A DNA stretch of 64,000 bases from CAVVEQ01 sp963747315 (lineage in GTDB: Bacteria; Chloroflexota; Anaerolineae; Anaerolineales; Anaerolineaceae): positions 124,001-188,000 of the forward strand of contig CAVVEQ010000007.1 of the NCBI GenBank assembly GCA_963747315.1, in the 5' to 3' direction. The stretch's first letter is position 1, and each line of letters starts with the position of its first letter. The notes under the pieces were generated by a model. That model had not been told where the DNA came from. It ran no database searches and worked only from the letters and a program-made list of their open reading frames with translations. This document shows, one piece after another, positions 43,346 through 52,880 of this stretch. Made by a program: the position numbers and the translations under genes.

Positions 43346-44833
43346 ATGAATGCTCTTCAAAACCCGTTGGTGATCCTCACTTTCCTGCCCGTGATCGGGA
43401 TTGTCATGATCCTGCTTCACAAAGAGGAAAGCCGGAACGCCAACCGCTGGATCGCGCTGCTGACCTCCCTGGCCGTTTTTGCCGTTTCGATCTGGATCCT
43501 TACTCTCTATAACCCAGCCAATCCAAACGCACAACTTGAGATAGATATCCCCTGGTTCACTATAAACGGGATTCCGGTCAGATTCCACCTTGGCTTGGAT
43601 GGAATCAATATCCTGCTGGTGCTGCTCACCGCTTTCATCACACCGCTCGCCATCCTGGCCACCTGGAAATCCATCAATCAGAATGTCCGTTCCTTTATGG
43701 TGGTCTTTCTGCTGCTCGAGATGGCTTTGATGGGGGTCTTCCTCGCTTTCGACATGGTGCTTTTCTACGTGTTCTGGGAGTTCACCCTGGTGCCGATGTA
43801 CTTCCTTATCGGCGTATGGGGGGGCGAGCGGCGTATCTACGCGGCCTTCAAGTTCTTCCTGTTCACCATGGCCGGCTCGGTGCTGATGCTTCTGGGGATC
43901 ATCTACATCGGTTCCGTCGCGGATACCTACTCTCTGACCGAACTCGCCGCCCAGCGGCAGAGCTTTGCCGCGGTTCAGACGGCTCTTTTCGTTGTCTTCG
44001 GGCTTGCGTTTGCCATCAAGGTGCCGCTCTTTCCATTACACACCTGGCTGCCGGATGCCCACGTGGAAGCTCCCACCGCGGCTTCCGTCATCCTGGCGGC
44101 CATCCTGCTGAAAATGGGCTCCTACGGGCTGGTGCGCTTCAATCTCTCCCTCTTCCCGCAGGCAACCTTGGAACTGGGACCCTGGCTGGCGATCCTGGCG
44201 GTGATCGGGATCATCTACGGCGCCGCTGTTGCTCTGGCGCAGAAGGACGTTAAGAAGCTGGTGGCTTATTCCTCGGTCAGTCATATGGGTTTTGTGGTGC
44301 TTGGGATTTTCGCCCTCACCAGCCAGTCCCTGGAAGGTGCCATTCTGCAGATGGTCAACCACGGGCTAAGCACAGGCGCGCTTTTCCTGATCGTCGGATT
44401 CCTCTACGAGCGCCGCCATACGCGCAATATGGCTGATTTTGGCGGCATCTGGAAAGTGATGCCGATCCTCGGCACTCTTGCTCTGGTGGTGATGCTCTCC
44501 TCCGCCGCCCTGCCGGCGACCAACGGCTTCTCCGGCGAGTTCAACATCCTCATGGGTGCCTACCAATCGCCGCTCCTTGCACAGCCCTGGTTCGTGGTCG
44601 TGGCCGCGCTGGGAGTGATCCTGGCGGCGGTTTACCTCTTTGTGATGTTTGAAAAGGTCTTTCTCGGCCCGGTCACCCACGCCGAGAATCAGCAGCTCCC
44701 CGACCTGGATAAGCGCGAGATCCTGATCCTGGCGCCCATCATCCTGCTCATCCTGTGGATCGGGCTGTACCCGCAGCCGTTCTTCAACCTGGTCCACGCC
44801 TCGGCATCCCAGATCCTGGCCGCGATTCCCTAG
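43346..44833 (+). CDS. nuoM: NADH-quinone oxidoreductase subunit M
   Basis: Second antiporter-like proton-pumping subunit, 495 residues. FDMVLFYVFWEFTLVPMYFLIG has the conserved glutamate; HTWLPDAHVEAPTAASVILAAILLKMGSYG has the central lysine helix; QKDVKKLVAYSSVSHMGFVVLG and NHGLSTGALFLIVG follow. ATG 43346 is used over an in-frame TTG two codons upstream. Confidence 0.96.
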   Translation: MNALQNPLVILTFLPVIGIVMILLHKEESRNANRWIALLTSLAVFAVSIWILTLYNPANPNAQLEIDIPWFTINGIPVRFHLGLDGINILLVLLTAFITPLAILATWKSINQNVRSFMVVFLLLEMALMGVFLAFDMVLFYVFWEFTLVPMYFLIGVWGGERRIYAAFKFFLFTMAGSVLMLLGIIYIGSVADTYSLTELAAQRQSFAAVQTALFVVFGLAFAIKVPLFPLHTWLPDAHVEAPTAASVILAAILLKMGSYGLVRFNLSLFPQATLELGPWLAILAVIGIIYGAAVALAQKDVKKLVAYSSVSHMGFVVLGIFALTSQSLEGAILQMVNHGLSTGALFLIVGFLYERRHTRNMADFGGIWKVMPILGTLALVVMLSSAALPATNGFSGEFNILMGAYQSPLLAQPWFVVVAALGVILAAVYLFVMFEKVFLGPVTHAENQQLPDLDKREILILAPIILLILWIGLYPQPFFNLVHASASQILAAIP

Positions 44834-44847
44834 GGAGAGGAAAACGA

Positions 44848-46311
44848 ATGCTTAATATGAATCTTCCGGTTTATCTTCCCCTGGTCTTCACCGCTGTTTG
44901 GGCGATTTTCCTGCTGCTGGTCGATCTCTGGATCCCGAAAGGTCGCAAGGGAATCACCGCCATCCTGGCAGCCATCGGGTTCGTGATCGGCATGGTGCTG
45001 GCATACCAGCAGCTCTTCATCCCGGGAATCAGACGGGGTATCACCGCTTTCAACGATATGGTTGTGGTGGATGGCTTCAGCGTGGTCCTGACGATCGTCT
45101 TCATGGTCACCGGGCTGGTGGTGACCGCCCTTTCCGTGGATTACATGCGCCGGATGAAGATCGAGAAAGGCGAGCTTTACAGCCTGATGTTCTTCTCGGT
45201 CTGCGGGATGATCCTGCTGGTGCAGATAAACGACCTGATCACTCTTTTCCTGGGTCTTGAGCTGCTTTCCATTCCGCTCTATGTGATGGCAGGTTTTGCC
45301 CTCCCGCGCCTGGATTCCGAGGAGGCTGCGCTTAAATACTTCTTCACCGGTGCGTTCGCCAGCGGATTCCTTCTATATGGCATTGCCCTTATTTTCGGAG
45401 CCACAGGCACCACCAACATCCCCGAGATCCTGAGCCGCGTCTCCGCGGACGCCCTGCTCAACCCCACGCTTATGCTGCTGGGGGCTGGTTTCCTGCTGGT
45501 GGGTTTGGGATTCAAGGTTGCTGCTGTTCCCTTCCATATGTGGGCGCCGGATGTGTACCAGGGATCGCCCACTCCCGTTTCCGCCTTCATGTCCGTCGGA
45601 GTAAAAGTAGCCGCTTTCGGCGCGCTGATCCGCGAATTTCTCGAGGATTTCACCATTTATTCCGTGGATCTCACCCCGGTTTTCATGGTTCTCTCGGTGG
45701 CAACCATGCTGGTTGGGAACCTGATGGCACTTTCCCAAAAGAATATGAAACGGTTGCTGGCGTTCACGAGTGTGGCCAGCGCCGGCTACCTGATGATGGC
45801 TTTCGTTCCCTATGGCAACAAGGCGCTGACAAACGAGATCGTCGCGGCGATGGTCTTTTACATGCTCGCCTATGCCATCACCTCATTCGGCGCGTGGGCA
45901 GTGGTCATCGCCATGGAAAAAGGGGACGCCCAAGGGTTGGAGATCGAGGATTACGCCGGCCTGGGGAGAAAGTATCCCTGGCTGGGGGTCTGCATGTCGC
46001 TATTCCTGCTCTCGTATGCCGGTGTTCCGCTCACCATCGGGTTCTGGGGAAAATATTATCTATTCTCCGACGTGATCGATGGCGGCTACCCCTGGCTGGC
46101 TGGAATCGGCATCCTGGCATCGGTGATATCCGTGTTCTATTACCTGCGGGTTATCTTCAAAATGTTCATGGCGGAAGGGGAACCGAAGATCAGGCGGGAT
46201 GTCTGGCTGACCGTTGTCACCCTGGTCTCCGCGGCGGCTGTGTTCATCCTGGCGCTGGAACCGGCCTGGCTGATGGCAGTGGTTAACAAAGCCATCCTGG
46301 TCATTCGATGA
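44848..46311 (+). CDS. nuoN: NADH-quinone oxidoreductase subunit N
   Basis: Third antiporter-like subunit, 487 residues, about 14 helices. Conserved: INDLITLFLGLELLSIPLYVMAGF, KYFFTGAFASGFLLYG, FHMWAPDVYQGSPTPVSAFMSVGVKVAAF, SQKNMKRLLAFTSVASAGYLMM. ATG 44848 lies behind GAGAGGAAAA; a longer frame reaches back into nuoM but has no support. It completes the full 14-subunit set. Confidence 0.96.
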   Translation: MLNMNLPVYLPLVFTAVWAIFLLLVDLWIPKGRKGITAILAAIGFVIGMVLAYQQLFIPGIRRGITAFNDMVVVDGFSVVLTIVFMVTGLVVTALSVDYMRRMKIEKGELYSLMFFSVCGMILLVQINDLITLFLGLELLSIPLYVMAGFALPRLDSEEAALKYFFTGAFASGFLLYGIALIFGATGTTNIPEILSRVSADALLNPTLMLLGAGFLLVGLGFKVAAVPFHMWAPDVYQGSPTPVSAFMSVGVKVAAFGALIREFLEDFTIYSVDLTPVFMVLSVATMLVGNLMALSQKNMKRLLAFTSVASAGYLMMAFVPYGNKALTNEIVAAMVFYMLAYAITSFGAWAVVIAMEKGDAQGLEIEDYAGLGRKYPWLGVCMSLFLLSYAGVPLTIGFWGKYYLFSDVIDGGYPWLAGIGILASVISVFYYLRVIFKMFMAEGEPKIRRDVWLTVVTLVSAAAVFILALEPAWLMAVVNKAILVIR

Positions 46312-46337
46312 GCTAGCAAACCGGAGCGTGAACGCAA

Positions 46338-46724
46338 ATGTCTGATAAATCCATTGCCCAGCGCATGTTTTTGAAGAAGGATCAACGCTTTCTTCTAATA
46401 GGCGAACCTCCGGGGTACGTGGAATCGATGGGAATGCTGCCTGAGGGACTGATCCTGCTGCGGGAGCCCCAGCCGCCCATCCATGTCATCCAGGTGTTCG
46501 TAAAGGACATGGCCGGACTCCAGACAGTCCTGGCAGACCTGCTTCCATACCTGAACCCGAAGATCCCGGTCTGGGTCAGCTACCCCAAAGGAACAGCGGG
46601 GGTCAAAACGGACATTAACCGGGATATCATCTGGGAGTACGTAAAAAGCCTGTCCATGTCAGCAACATCGATCTTTTCGATCGATTCCACTTGGTCTGCG
46701 ATGCGGGTGATCCTGGCCGGGTGA
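46338..46724 (+). CDS. DUF3052-like protein
   Basis: A soluble 128-residue protein. Matches by eye to the DUF3052 pattern: a mid-protein VWVSYPKGTAGVKTDINRDIIWEYV and the closing SIDSTWSAMRV. Family function is unknown; members are widespread in actinobacteria and chloroflexi. It follows nuoN by 26 bases on the same strand, so it may be co-transcribed with complex I, but nothing in it suggests a role in the complex. Confidence 0.8.
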   Translation: MSDKSIAQRMFLKKDQRFLLIGEPPGYVESMGMLPEGLILLREPQPPIHVIQVFVKDMAGLQTVLADLLPYLNPKIPVWVSYPKGTAGVKTDINRDIIWEYVKSLSMSATSIFSIDSTWSAMRVILAG

Positions 46725-46779
46725 CCCTTTTCACGGTTTAGAATCATTTAAGTAGCCCTTGACATTGACAAAGAACCGC

Positions 46780-46808
46780 TTGCAAGATGCATAACGCCAT
46801 GCTATAAT
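46780..46808 (+). promoter_or_regulatory. Promoter of rho
   Basis: TTGCAA (46780-46785) and TATAAT (46803-46808) with a 17-bp spacer. Expected start near 46815, giving a leader of about 170 bases before rho. Two overlapping TTGACA copies (46759-46770) lie too far upstream to pair with this -10. The leader has a GGGATG/CATCCC arm pair but no clear terminator. Confidence 0.65.
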
Positions 46809-46985
46809 TTTTATACCTTCGAGGCAAATGTATTCGTAACAAGGGATGTCGGGCGAAAAACCTGCATCCCAAAGATCAATCCCAACCTTTTATGACAATT
46901 GCTCTTTCAAATGCCTGCACAGACAGGCAGAACAGGCTTGATTTCCAGGCCGACACCACTCAAACCTTTTCGGGGTCATTTCAAT

Positions 46986-48263
46986 ATGCTCAACATTCTT
47001 GAACTAGAAAATCTTCCGCTTGCCACCCTCCGCGATCAAGCCATGGCGTTGAACGTCCCTGACGCCAAACGCATGAAAAAGGAAAATTTGATCGTCCGCA
47101 TTGTCCAGCTGGAAGCGGAAAAAGAGGGCATCGAAATGCGCGGTGGCGTGCTGGAGATCATGCCGGAGGGGATCGGCTTCCTGCGCCAGAACTACGCCAT
47201 CGGCCACGATGATATTTACGTCTCGCAGGCGCAGCTCCGCCGCTACGACCTGCGCAATGGCGACCTGGTGCTGGGCGTTGTGCGCCCCCCGCGCGAATCG
47301 GAACGGCATTACGGCCTGCTGAAGGTGGAATCGGTGAACGGCCTCGATCCCGAGGAAGCCCGCCGCCGGGTGAACTTCGAATCGCTTACCCCGGTTTTCC
47401 CCGATAAACGCTTCGACATTGAAACCGACCGGGATATCCTTTCTTCCCGTTTGATCAACCTGATCGCCCCCATCGGGCGCGGCCAGCGCGGGATGATCGT
47501 CTCGCCCCCCAAAGCCGGCAAGACCACCATCCTCAAACAATTGGCCAATTCCATCTCCATCAAGAGCCCTGAAACGCACCTCATCATTGCCCTGATCGGC
47601 GAGCGCCCCGAGGAAGTGACGGATATGGACCGCTCGGTGGATGCCGAGGTGGTGGCTTCCACCTTCGATGAACCGGTCACCTCGCACGTCCGCTCGGCGG
47701 AGATCACCCTGGAACGCGCCAAGCGCCTGGTGGAGATCGGCCGGGATGTGGTCATCTTGATGGATTCACTCACCCGCCTTGCCCGCGCCTATAACTTGGT
47801 GGTCAACCCCTCCGGAAGAACCCTTTCCGGTGGTATGGACCCGAGTGCGCTCTATCCACCCAAGCGCTTCTTCGGTGCAGCCCGAAATATCGAAGACGGC
47901 GGTTCTCTAACCATCATTTCCACCGCCCTGGTGGATACCGGATCGCGGCTGGATGACGTGGTCTTTGAAGAGTTCAAAGGCACCGGCAACATGGAGCTTC
48001 ACCTTTCCCGCCGCCTGCAGGAACGGCGCGTCTTCCCCGCCATCGATATCGAACGTTCTTCCACGCGCCGCGAGGACCTGCTGCTCGGACCAGATATCCT
48101 GCAACGCGTCTGGCTGATGAGAAGGATGTACCTGCAGATGATCGGCCAGCCTCCGCAAGGCGCAGGTATGGATCCGGCCGTGGCCACCGAAGCGATCCTG
48201 CAGCGAATGCAGCGCACAAAAAACAACCAGGAATTCCTGGAAAACCTGACAGAGGACATGTGA
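46986..48263 (+). CDS. rho: Transcription termination factor Rho
   Basis: The hexameric RNA helicase that ends transcription, 425 residues. N-terminal helical domain, then the RNA-binding cold-shock-like fold (GVLEIMPEGIGFLRQ, DIYVSQAQLRRYDLRNGDLV), then the ATPase: Walker A SPPKAGKTTILKQLA, ALIGERPEEVTDM, Walker B VVILMDSLTRLARAYN, the Q/R-loop NPSGRTLSGGMDPSALYPPKRFFGAAR. Length is typical and there is no insertion. ATG 46986 fits the family start; a start at 46899 would add an unconserved leader. The end overlaps the next gene as GTGA. Confidence 0.97.
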   Translation: MLNILELENLPLATLRDQAMALNVPDAKRMKKENLIVRIVQLEAEKEGIEMRGGVLEIMPEGIGFLRQNYAIGHDDIYVSQAQLRRYDLRNGDLVLGVVRPPRESERHYGLLKVESVNGLDPEEARRRVNFESLTPVFPDKRFDIETDRDILSSRLINLIAPIGRGQRGMIVSPPKAGKTTILKQLANSISIKSPETHLIIALIGERPEEVTDMDRSVDAEVVASTFDEPVTSHVRSAEITLERAKRLVEIGRDVVILMDSLTRLARAYNLVVNPSGRTLSGGMDPSALYPPKRFFGAARNIEDGGSLTIISTALVDTGSRLDDVVFEEFKGTGNMELHLSRRLQERRVFPAIDIERSSTRREDLLLGPDILQRVWLMRRMYLQMIGQPPQGAGMDPAVATEAILQRMQRTKNNQEFLENLTEDM

Positions 48264-49426
48264 AATTAAAGGTTGAAACCAAGAAAGAACCGAAACCCCC
48301 GGCAAAACCGGTAGTTCCGGAAAAAGCGGAAAAACCAGTCGAACCTGTCACCGTGGAAGCAAATCCGGTTGAGACGAAACCCGGTAAACGGGATGTTACC
48401 CCCTGGTTGGGATGGGCGGCAGTTGGGATCGTGGGCTTGATCCTGGTGGCTGTCGTATTGCAATTCTTCGGGGTGATCCCCACCTCGGCTTCCTCTTCAA
48501 CTGAAGAGGCAAACACTTTTTCGCCCCTCAGCGTCCCCCTGCCGGAGTATCAGCCCACCCATGCCGGTGATGCGCTCACGCGCCAGGCAAACCCGGTCAC
48601 CACCCGCCCTGACCGTGGCAACCAGTTTGCCACCACCTACGTCGTGGAACCGGGGGAGTCAGTTTTCAGCATTGCCAACCGCTATAAGCTGAAACCGGAG
48701 TCGATCCTGTGGTCCAACGCGGCCACATTGAACGATGACCCGCAGCTGGTCGAAGTTGGTTTACCGCTCAACATCCCGCCCGTGGATGGCATCTACTACC
48801 TCTGGAAGGAAGGCGATACCCTCGAAAGCGTAGCCGGCAAGTACAAGGTGACGCCGGAGGATATCCTGATGTGGCCAGCCAACAGCATTGATATGGTCAA
48901 CCCGGTGATCCTGCCCAACCAGTACGTGATGATCCCAGGGGGGGAGAGCGAGTTCCGCCAGTGGATCGTACCCATTCCCTTCGCTCCGCGCTCGGGTGCC
49001 ACGCGCAACATCAACCTGCAGTGCGCCATCCCGGATGATTACTATGCCGGCACTGGCTCTTTCATCTGGCCGAGTAACACCACGGCCATCTCGGGCAACG
49101 ATTTCTGGGGAGGCCATCTGGCGATCGACATTGCCGCTTATGTCGGCGATGCGGTGTATGCCTCGGATTCCGGTGTGGTCGTTTTTGCCGGAGGACGGTC
49201 GGATGGATACGGGAATACTGTCATCATCCAGCACGATACCACTTTTGCCACCTACCATACCCTCTACGCCCACCTCAGCTCGGTTAACGTGCGCTGCGGT
49301 CAGCGTGTTGGACAGGGGGCGCTCATCGGCGCTGCCGGAAGCACCGGGAATTCCACCGGGCCGCACATCCACTTCGAGATCCGCCAGAACGGGGCATTCA
49401 TCAACCCCCACCAGGTGCTGCCGTAG
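48260..49426 (+). CDS. LysM and M23 peptidase envelope protein
   Basis: A 388-residue membrane-anchored cell-wall protein. A charged Pro/Lys/Glu-rich cytoplasmic tail (1-45) precedes one helix (WLGWAAVGIVGLILVAVVLQFF). Outside lie two LysM modules (VVEPGESVFSIANRYKLKPES and LWKEGDTLESVAGKYKVTPED) and a C-terminal M23 metallopeptidase domain with HLAIDIAAY and HIHFEIRQ giving the zinc ligands. The expected role is cleavage of peptide cross-links in peptidoglycan. GTG 48260 overlaps the rho stop, so synthesis is coupled to rho. A terminator follows. Confidence 0.92.
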   Translation: MKLKVETKKEPKPPAKPVVPEKAEKPVEPVTVEANPVETKPGKRDVTPWLGWAAVGIVGLILVAVVLQFFGVIPTSASSSTEEANTFSPLSVPLPEYQPTHAGDALTRQANPVTTRPDRGNQFATTYVVEPGESVFSIANRYKLKPESILWSNAATLNDDPQLVEVGLPLNIPPVDGIYYLWKEGDTLESVAGKYKVTPEDILMWPANSIDMVNPVILPNQYVMIPGGESEFRQWIVPIPFAPRSGATRNINLQCAIPDDYYAGTGSFIWPSNTTAISGNDFWGGHLAIDIAAYVGDAVYASDSGVVVFAGGRSDGYGNTVIIQHDTTFATYHTLYAHLSSVNVRCGQRVGQGALIGAAGSTGNSTGPHIHFEIRQNGAFINPHQVLP

Positions 49427-49462
49427 CGATTTGGATAGAATTGACGGAAATTTTCCAGTCTG

Positions 49463-49493
49463 TAGGCGGGCTTCAATCCCGCCTATTCTTTTC
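49463..49493 (+). terminator. Rho-independent terminator after the M23 gene
   Basis: Stem TAGGCGGG/CCCGCCTA with a 7-nt loop, followed by TTCTTTTCATTTT. Confidence 0.85.
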
Positions 49494-49565
49494 ATTTTAT
49501 TTACCCCATTCATTTAGTAACTTATCGATGGTAACTCGCATCCAATTCATTGAACGAGAACCATC

Positions 49566-50227
49566 ATGTCAACTATTCTCAAACCGGCTTTCTTCCCTAT
49601 TCTTATTTCCATGGCACTTTATGGATTGCTTCATTCATTATTGGCTTCGAATGGGGGAAAGGACAGTCATGAAATGGATCCTGGGGGAAAGGTTTTTCAA
49701 GTCCTGGTACCGTCTATTCTATAATTTGATTGCAGTTCTCACCTTGATTCCAATCATTTTGGCTGATGGCATCCTCAGCGGATCAACCACTGTGGAGCCT
49801 GCCCATCCCCTGGAACACTCTTTTTCGTCACATCCAGCTGATGGCGGTGTGCTGGCGCTGGATCATCGCGGTGATGCAGACCGGTGTCTCTCAGTTTATG
49901 GGTTTGCGTCAGCTTTTTTCCGGAAGAGGGATCCGTTGAGCCGCAAACTTGTGACCGGTGGGTTTTACCGCTTCGTGCGACACCCGATTTACACCTTCAG
50001 GCTTGCGGTGCTCTGGTTTTCCCCGTTCATTTACCGTGAATTCTTTAGCGTTTACCATTGGCGCGACGGCGTATTTCCTGATCGGTATGGTTTTTGAAGA
50101 ACGCAAGCTGGAGAAGGAGTTCGGTGAGGCATACCGGGTATATAAACAAAAAACCCCGGCACTCATCCCGGGGTTGATCATTTCAGGTTCCACCGTAGTA
50201 CCGGTCAGCCGGCGGGGAGATCGATGA
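49566..50227 (+). pseudogene. Isoprenylcysteine carboxyl methyltransferase-like membrane protein, four frameshifts
   Basis: A membrane methyltransferase-type gene broken by four single-base indels. The pieces read in order: MSTILKPAFFPILISMALYGLLHSLLAS; then RTVMKWILGERFFKSWYRLFYNL; then WNTLFRHIQLMAV...QTGVSQFMGLRQLFSGR; then DPLSRKLVTGGFYRFVRHPIYTF; then TVNSLAFTIGATAYFLIGM...EERKLEKEFGEAYRVYKQKTP. The breaks fall near 49650, 49762, 49929 and 50031, mostly in short homopolymers. The TGGFYRFVRHPIY and EE-FG-Y-Y-P signatures are those of the ICMT/PEMT fold. Its last bases overlap the converging YcxB-like gene. Confidence 0.7.
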
Positions 50228-50741
50228 TCTCTTTACCCGACCGTTTGGCAATCTCCTCCACGAAGGCTTCGTAATCCCCGGTTTCCACCCCCGCCCGGGG
50301 TACAGTAAAGCAGCTTTTATCTTTGAAAAGCCCGAAAATGGCATCCGGCTTGATCTCAACGGTGTCAAAATCCCCCCACGCAAATCTGCGCTTTCCCTTC
50401 ACTGTGCTGATCTCGACCCCCTCATCATCCGTGATGATATACCTATCCTTTAATACCGCCGCCCGTTCCGGGTTTTTATAATCCTTGGCAAGCATACGCC
50501 GCAGCTGTCGCTCCTGGTACTTTGGGAAGTAGAAGAAAAACCCGATCACAATGGCAGCCAGCAACAGGCAAATTACCAGCCCCATACCCGATAAGTACAG
50601 GATCACGGTCAGGACCAGCATGACCACCAGGTATCCCCAGCGTAAAAGTTTCTGGCGTTTGGCGATCTCTGGTATAGCGCGGATCCGGAACACGTTCAGC
50701 GCCACCATATCATCCAGTGTGAGGGAGTATTTGATATCCAT
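50205..50741 (-). CDS. YcxB-like membrane protein
   Basis: A 178-residue protein with two adjacent helices (about residues 33-72, WGYLVVMLVLTVILYLSG and VICLLLAAIVIGFFFYF) flanked by an N-terminal YSLTLDDMVALNVF segment and a C-terminal domain (IITDDEGVEISTVKGKRRFAWGDF, then AIFGLFKDKSCFTVPR) that matches the YcxB-like pattern. Function unknown. A TATAAT six bases before ATG 50741 and no ribosome site indicate a leaderless message. Confidence 0.75.
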   Translation of the reverse strand: MDIKYSLTLDDMVALNVFRIRAIPEIAKRQKLLRWGYLVVMLVLTVILYLSGMGLVICLLLAAIVIGFFFYFPKYQERQLRRMLAKDYKNPERAAVLKDRYIITDDEGVEISTVKGKRRFAWGDFDTVEIKPDAIFGLFKDKSCFTVPRAGVETGDYEAFVEEIAKRSGKEIIDLPAG

Positions 50742-50747
50742 ACCGAA

Positions 50748-50753
50748 ATTATA
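50748..50753 (-). promoter_or_regulatory. -10 element giving a leaderless message
   Basis: TATAAT on the minus strand, six bases before the YcxB-like start codon. Confidence 0.55.
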
Positions 50754-50769
50754 ATCCGGTAAAACCGTA

Positions 50770-51695
50770 TCAGATCGAGAGCATTTCCGCCGGGAGTGTC
50801 ATGGGTGCCCCCTTCCAGGGTGCAAGTTCCAAACGCATAGCGTCGTTGGGGCAATGGCTGACGCACACGCCGCAGCCCATGCACTTTTTCCTCATCCACC
50901 ACGCTGTGGTCATTTTGGATGGAAATGGCGTCGAACTGGCAGAACTCAGCGCAGGTGCCGCACGCCTGGCATTTTTCTGCATCCACCCGGCTGAGGTAAC
51001 CGGAGGAGGCCAGCATGGGGGTGCCGTTGCGCTGGGCTTTCATCGCCCCGCAGCAGCAGCCGCAGCAGTTGCAGATGGCGTAGAACCGCCCGAGCATGGC
51101 ATCCTTAAAGAATGCGTGGTGGACGTGCCCGCGCTGCTCTTCCTCTTCGAGGATCTCCCGCGCGCGCTCGGAAGTGATCCATTTTGAGCGGTGAGGGTGC
51201 TTTTCAGAAACCATGCTGGCAAAGGGTTCCCCGACGATCAGGCAGACATCCACCGGCTGGCAGGGATTCTCTCGCGAGGCGCGGCAGGGGCAATCCAGTG
51301 CGATGATGTGGTCGGGGTCGTGCAGAATAAGGTCCCGGGCGAGGGTATAGGGGATGACCTGTTCGGGGTAGGAGATGGTCAAGTCCTGCTTGACCGAGAC
51401 CAATTGTTTGGCAACCCCGAGGGGAAGCGCCTTGCCGTGGTAAGTATCGGCGAACCCCGTCCTCTTTTCAGCATCGGGTTTGGGTTTGGAAGGGAAGATC
51501 CGATGCCATGCACCCCACACTCTGCCCGCCGCCTTCCCGAGGGGATGCTCCCCTTTGCCGATACCAATATATAGGTATGGAAAATACCCGTAAACCAGCC
51601 CATGTATGAGGTCGAGGATAGGAATAGCCCGGCATGCGTCGCCCTTCGGCGAAAAATTCCCGGGTGGGGTGTTTGATGGGGGCGGGGTTCTTCAT
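50770..51695 (-). pseudogene. Cysteine-rich 4Fe-4S ferredoxin-domain protein, two frameshifts
   Basis: An iron-sulfur protein of about 310 residues after correction. The N-terminal part (MKNPAPIKHPTREFFAEG) joins YLYIGIGKGEHPLGKAAGR when one base near 51620 is removed. Then come CPCR...NPCQPVDVCLIVG and the striking CNCCGCCCG, and a two-cluster ferredoxin domain CQACGTCAEFC and CMGCGVCVSHCP; the second is restored by removing one base from the run at 50885-50889. Such proteins may be electron carriers or part of a reductase; the middle Cys motif suggests a further metal site. Function unknown. Confidence 0.7.
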
Positions 51696-51790
51696 GGGAA
51701 GGGATCCAATCGTGAAACCGATTCTATCCCCTCCGGAGGGGAAAGTCACCTGCCATTAATAACCCATTTGAACGAAAAACGTTCCAGGGT

Positions 51791-52264
51791 TCAAGCCCGA
51801 TTCTGTTTTCTCACCGGCACCAGGCTCACGATCAACGCCGCCAGCAGCAGCCAGAACGAAATGGAAATGATCCACCCCCAAGTGGAACTTATGGTGAAAG
51901 CGATTCTGATATTCCCAAAAAGGACAATGTAGAACAGGATGATGTAGGGGATATGCAGTTTGGGCTTCGAGCGGAAATCGATCTTCATCCGGTAATCCCA
52001 CAGCCACTCCAGAAACATATAGACAAAGATCGCCAGGAAGACCAGGTACTCCCAGGTCGGTTTTCCCATGATCAAATATGAAATAAACACAACAAGGAAA
52101 GGGATTGTCAGGACAAGCACAGCGATCCCGAATTTTCGCACCAAACCAGCCTTCCCCAATTTCTGAGCGATATAAACTCCTATGATAAAGACGTTGAACA
52201 ACAGCGCGCTGAGAACAAACAATAAATCGATAGCCGGTATCGAAACCAAGGATGCAAGATTCAT
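51791..52264 (-). CDS. Hypothetical membrane protein
   Basis: A 157-residue protein that is mostly hydrophobic, with about five helices and few charges outside short loops (KLGKAGLVRK, DYRMKIDFRSKPK). ATG 52264 lies five bases after GGGGAGG. No family recognised. It may be co-transcribed with the YccF-like gene upstream. Confidence 0.6.
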   Translation of the reverse strand: MNLASLVSIPAIDLLFVLSALLFNVFIIGVYIAQKLGKAGLVRKFGIAVLVLTIPFLVVFISYLIMGKPTWEYLVFLAIFVYMFLEWLWDYRMKIDFRSKPKLHIPYIILFYIVLFGNIRIAFTISSTWGWIISISFWLLLAALIVSLVPVRKQNRA

Positions 52265-52356
52265 ATATACCTCCCCGAGGCAATCCAGGCGCCGTGTCGC
52301 CTTGGACTTTCTCTAATACCAGTGTAGCACGAAGAAGTATGGTTGCAAACAGCCTG

Positions 52357-52804
52357 CTATCTGTGCAGGGTGGTGATAGCTGGCACCCGGTCGAACATCC
52401 AGAATGCCAGCGGCAGCCCCAACCCCAGGGTGATCCCCGTCACCAGCCAGGCGAAGAACAACCAGAGAAGGCTGAACCACCAGCCGATCAGGATGAAGTA
52501 CAGCGCCCGCCAGAGGAAGAAAGTCTGTTTTGGGATTGCGGTTGGTGATCACCGGGCGGCCTTCCACCATCGAAACCGTCGAAACGGTGCGAACAGGCTT
52601 AAGGGTCATCACCTGCGGGATGCGGTTGAGCATCCACAGACCCAGCGGCATGCCGATGATGGTGATGTTCAGGATCCAGGCTATCCAGCACCAGATTCCC
52701 CCCAGCCAGAGCCCGATGAAAATGAACCAGAGACCGCGCACCAGGCATCCGGGTCCTTTGTTGTAATCATAGACGACAGCGGGTTCAGATTGTATACCAG
52801 ACAT
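52357..52804 (-). pseudogene. YccF-like membrane protein, single frameshift
   Basis: About 149 residues after removal of one base from the T-run at 52528-52531. Two similar halves are visible, as in YccF/DUF307: RGLWFIFIGLWLGGIWCWIAW and, after correction, RALYFILIGWWFSLLWLFFAW, each followed by a Gly-rich ITIIGMPLG or ITLGLGLPL segment and an NR/DR-P end. As written the frame runs on past this into nonsense. The true stop is TAG at 52359-52357. Function of the family is unknown. Confidence 0.7.
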
Positions 52805-52880
52805 GATCTTTCCTCCGAAAATGGTGTTTCCAAAGGAATATACGCGCGGAGAGATAAAAAGTATCAGGAACCAGGAAAGA

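Noticed and set aside
46759..46770. Tandem TTGACATTGACA as -35 of rho
   Set aside because: It lies 32 bp or more from the TATAAT at 46803; TTGCAA at 46780 has the correct 17-bp spacing instead.
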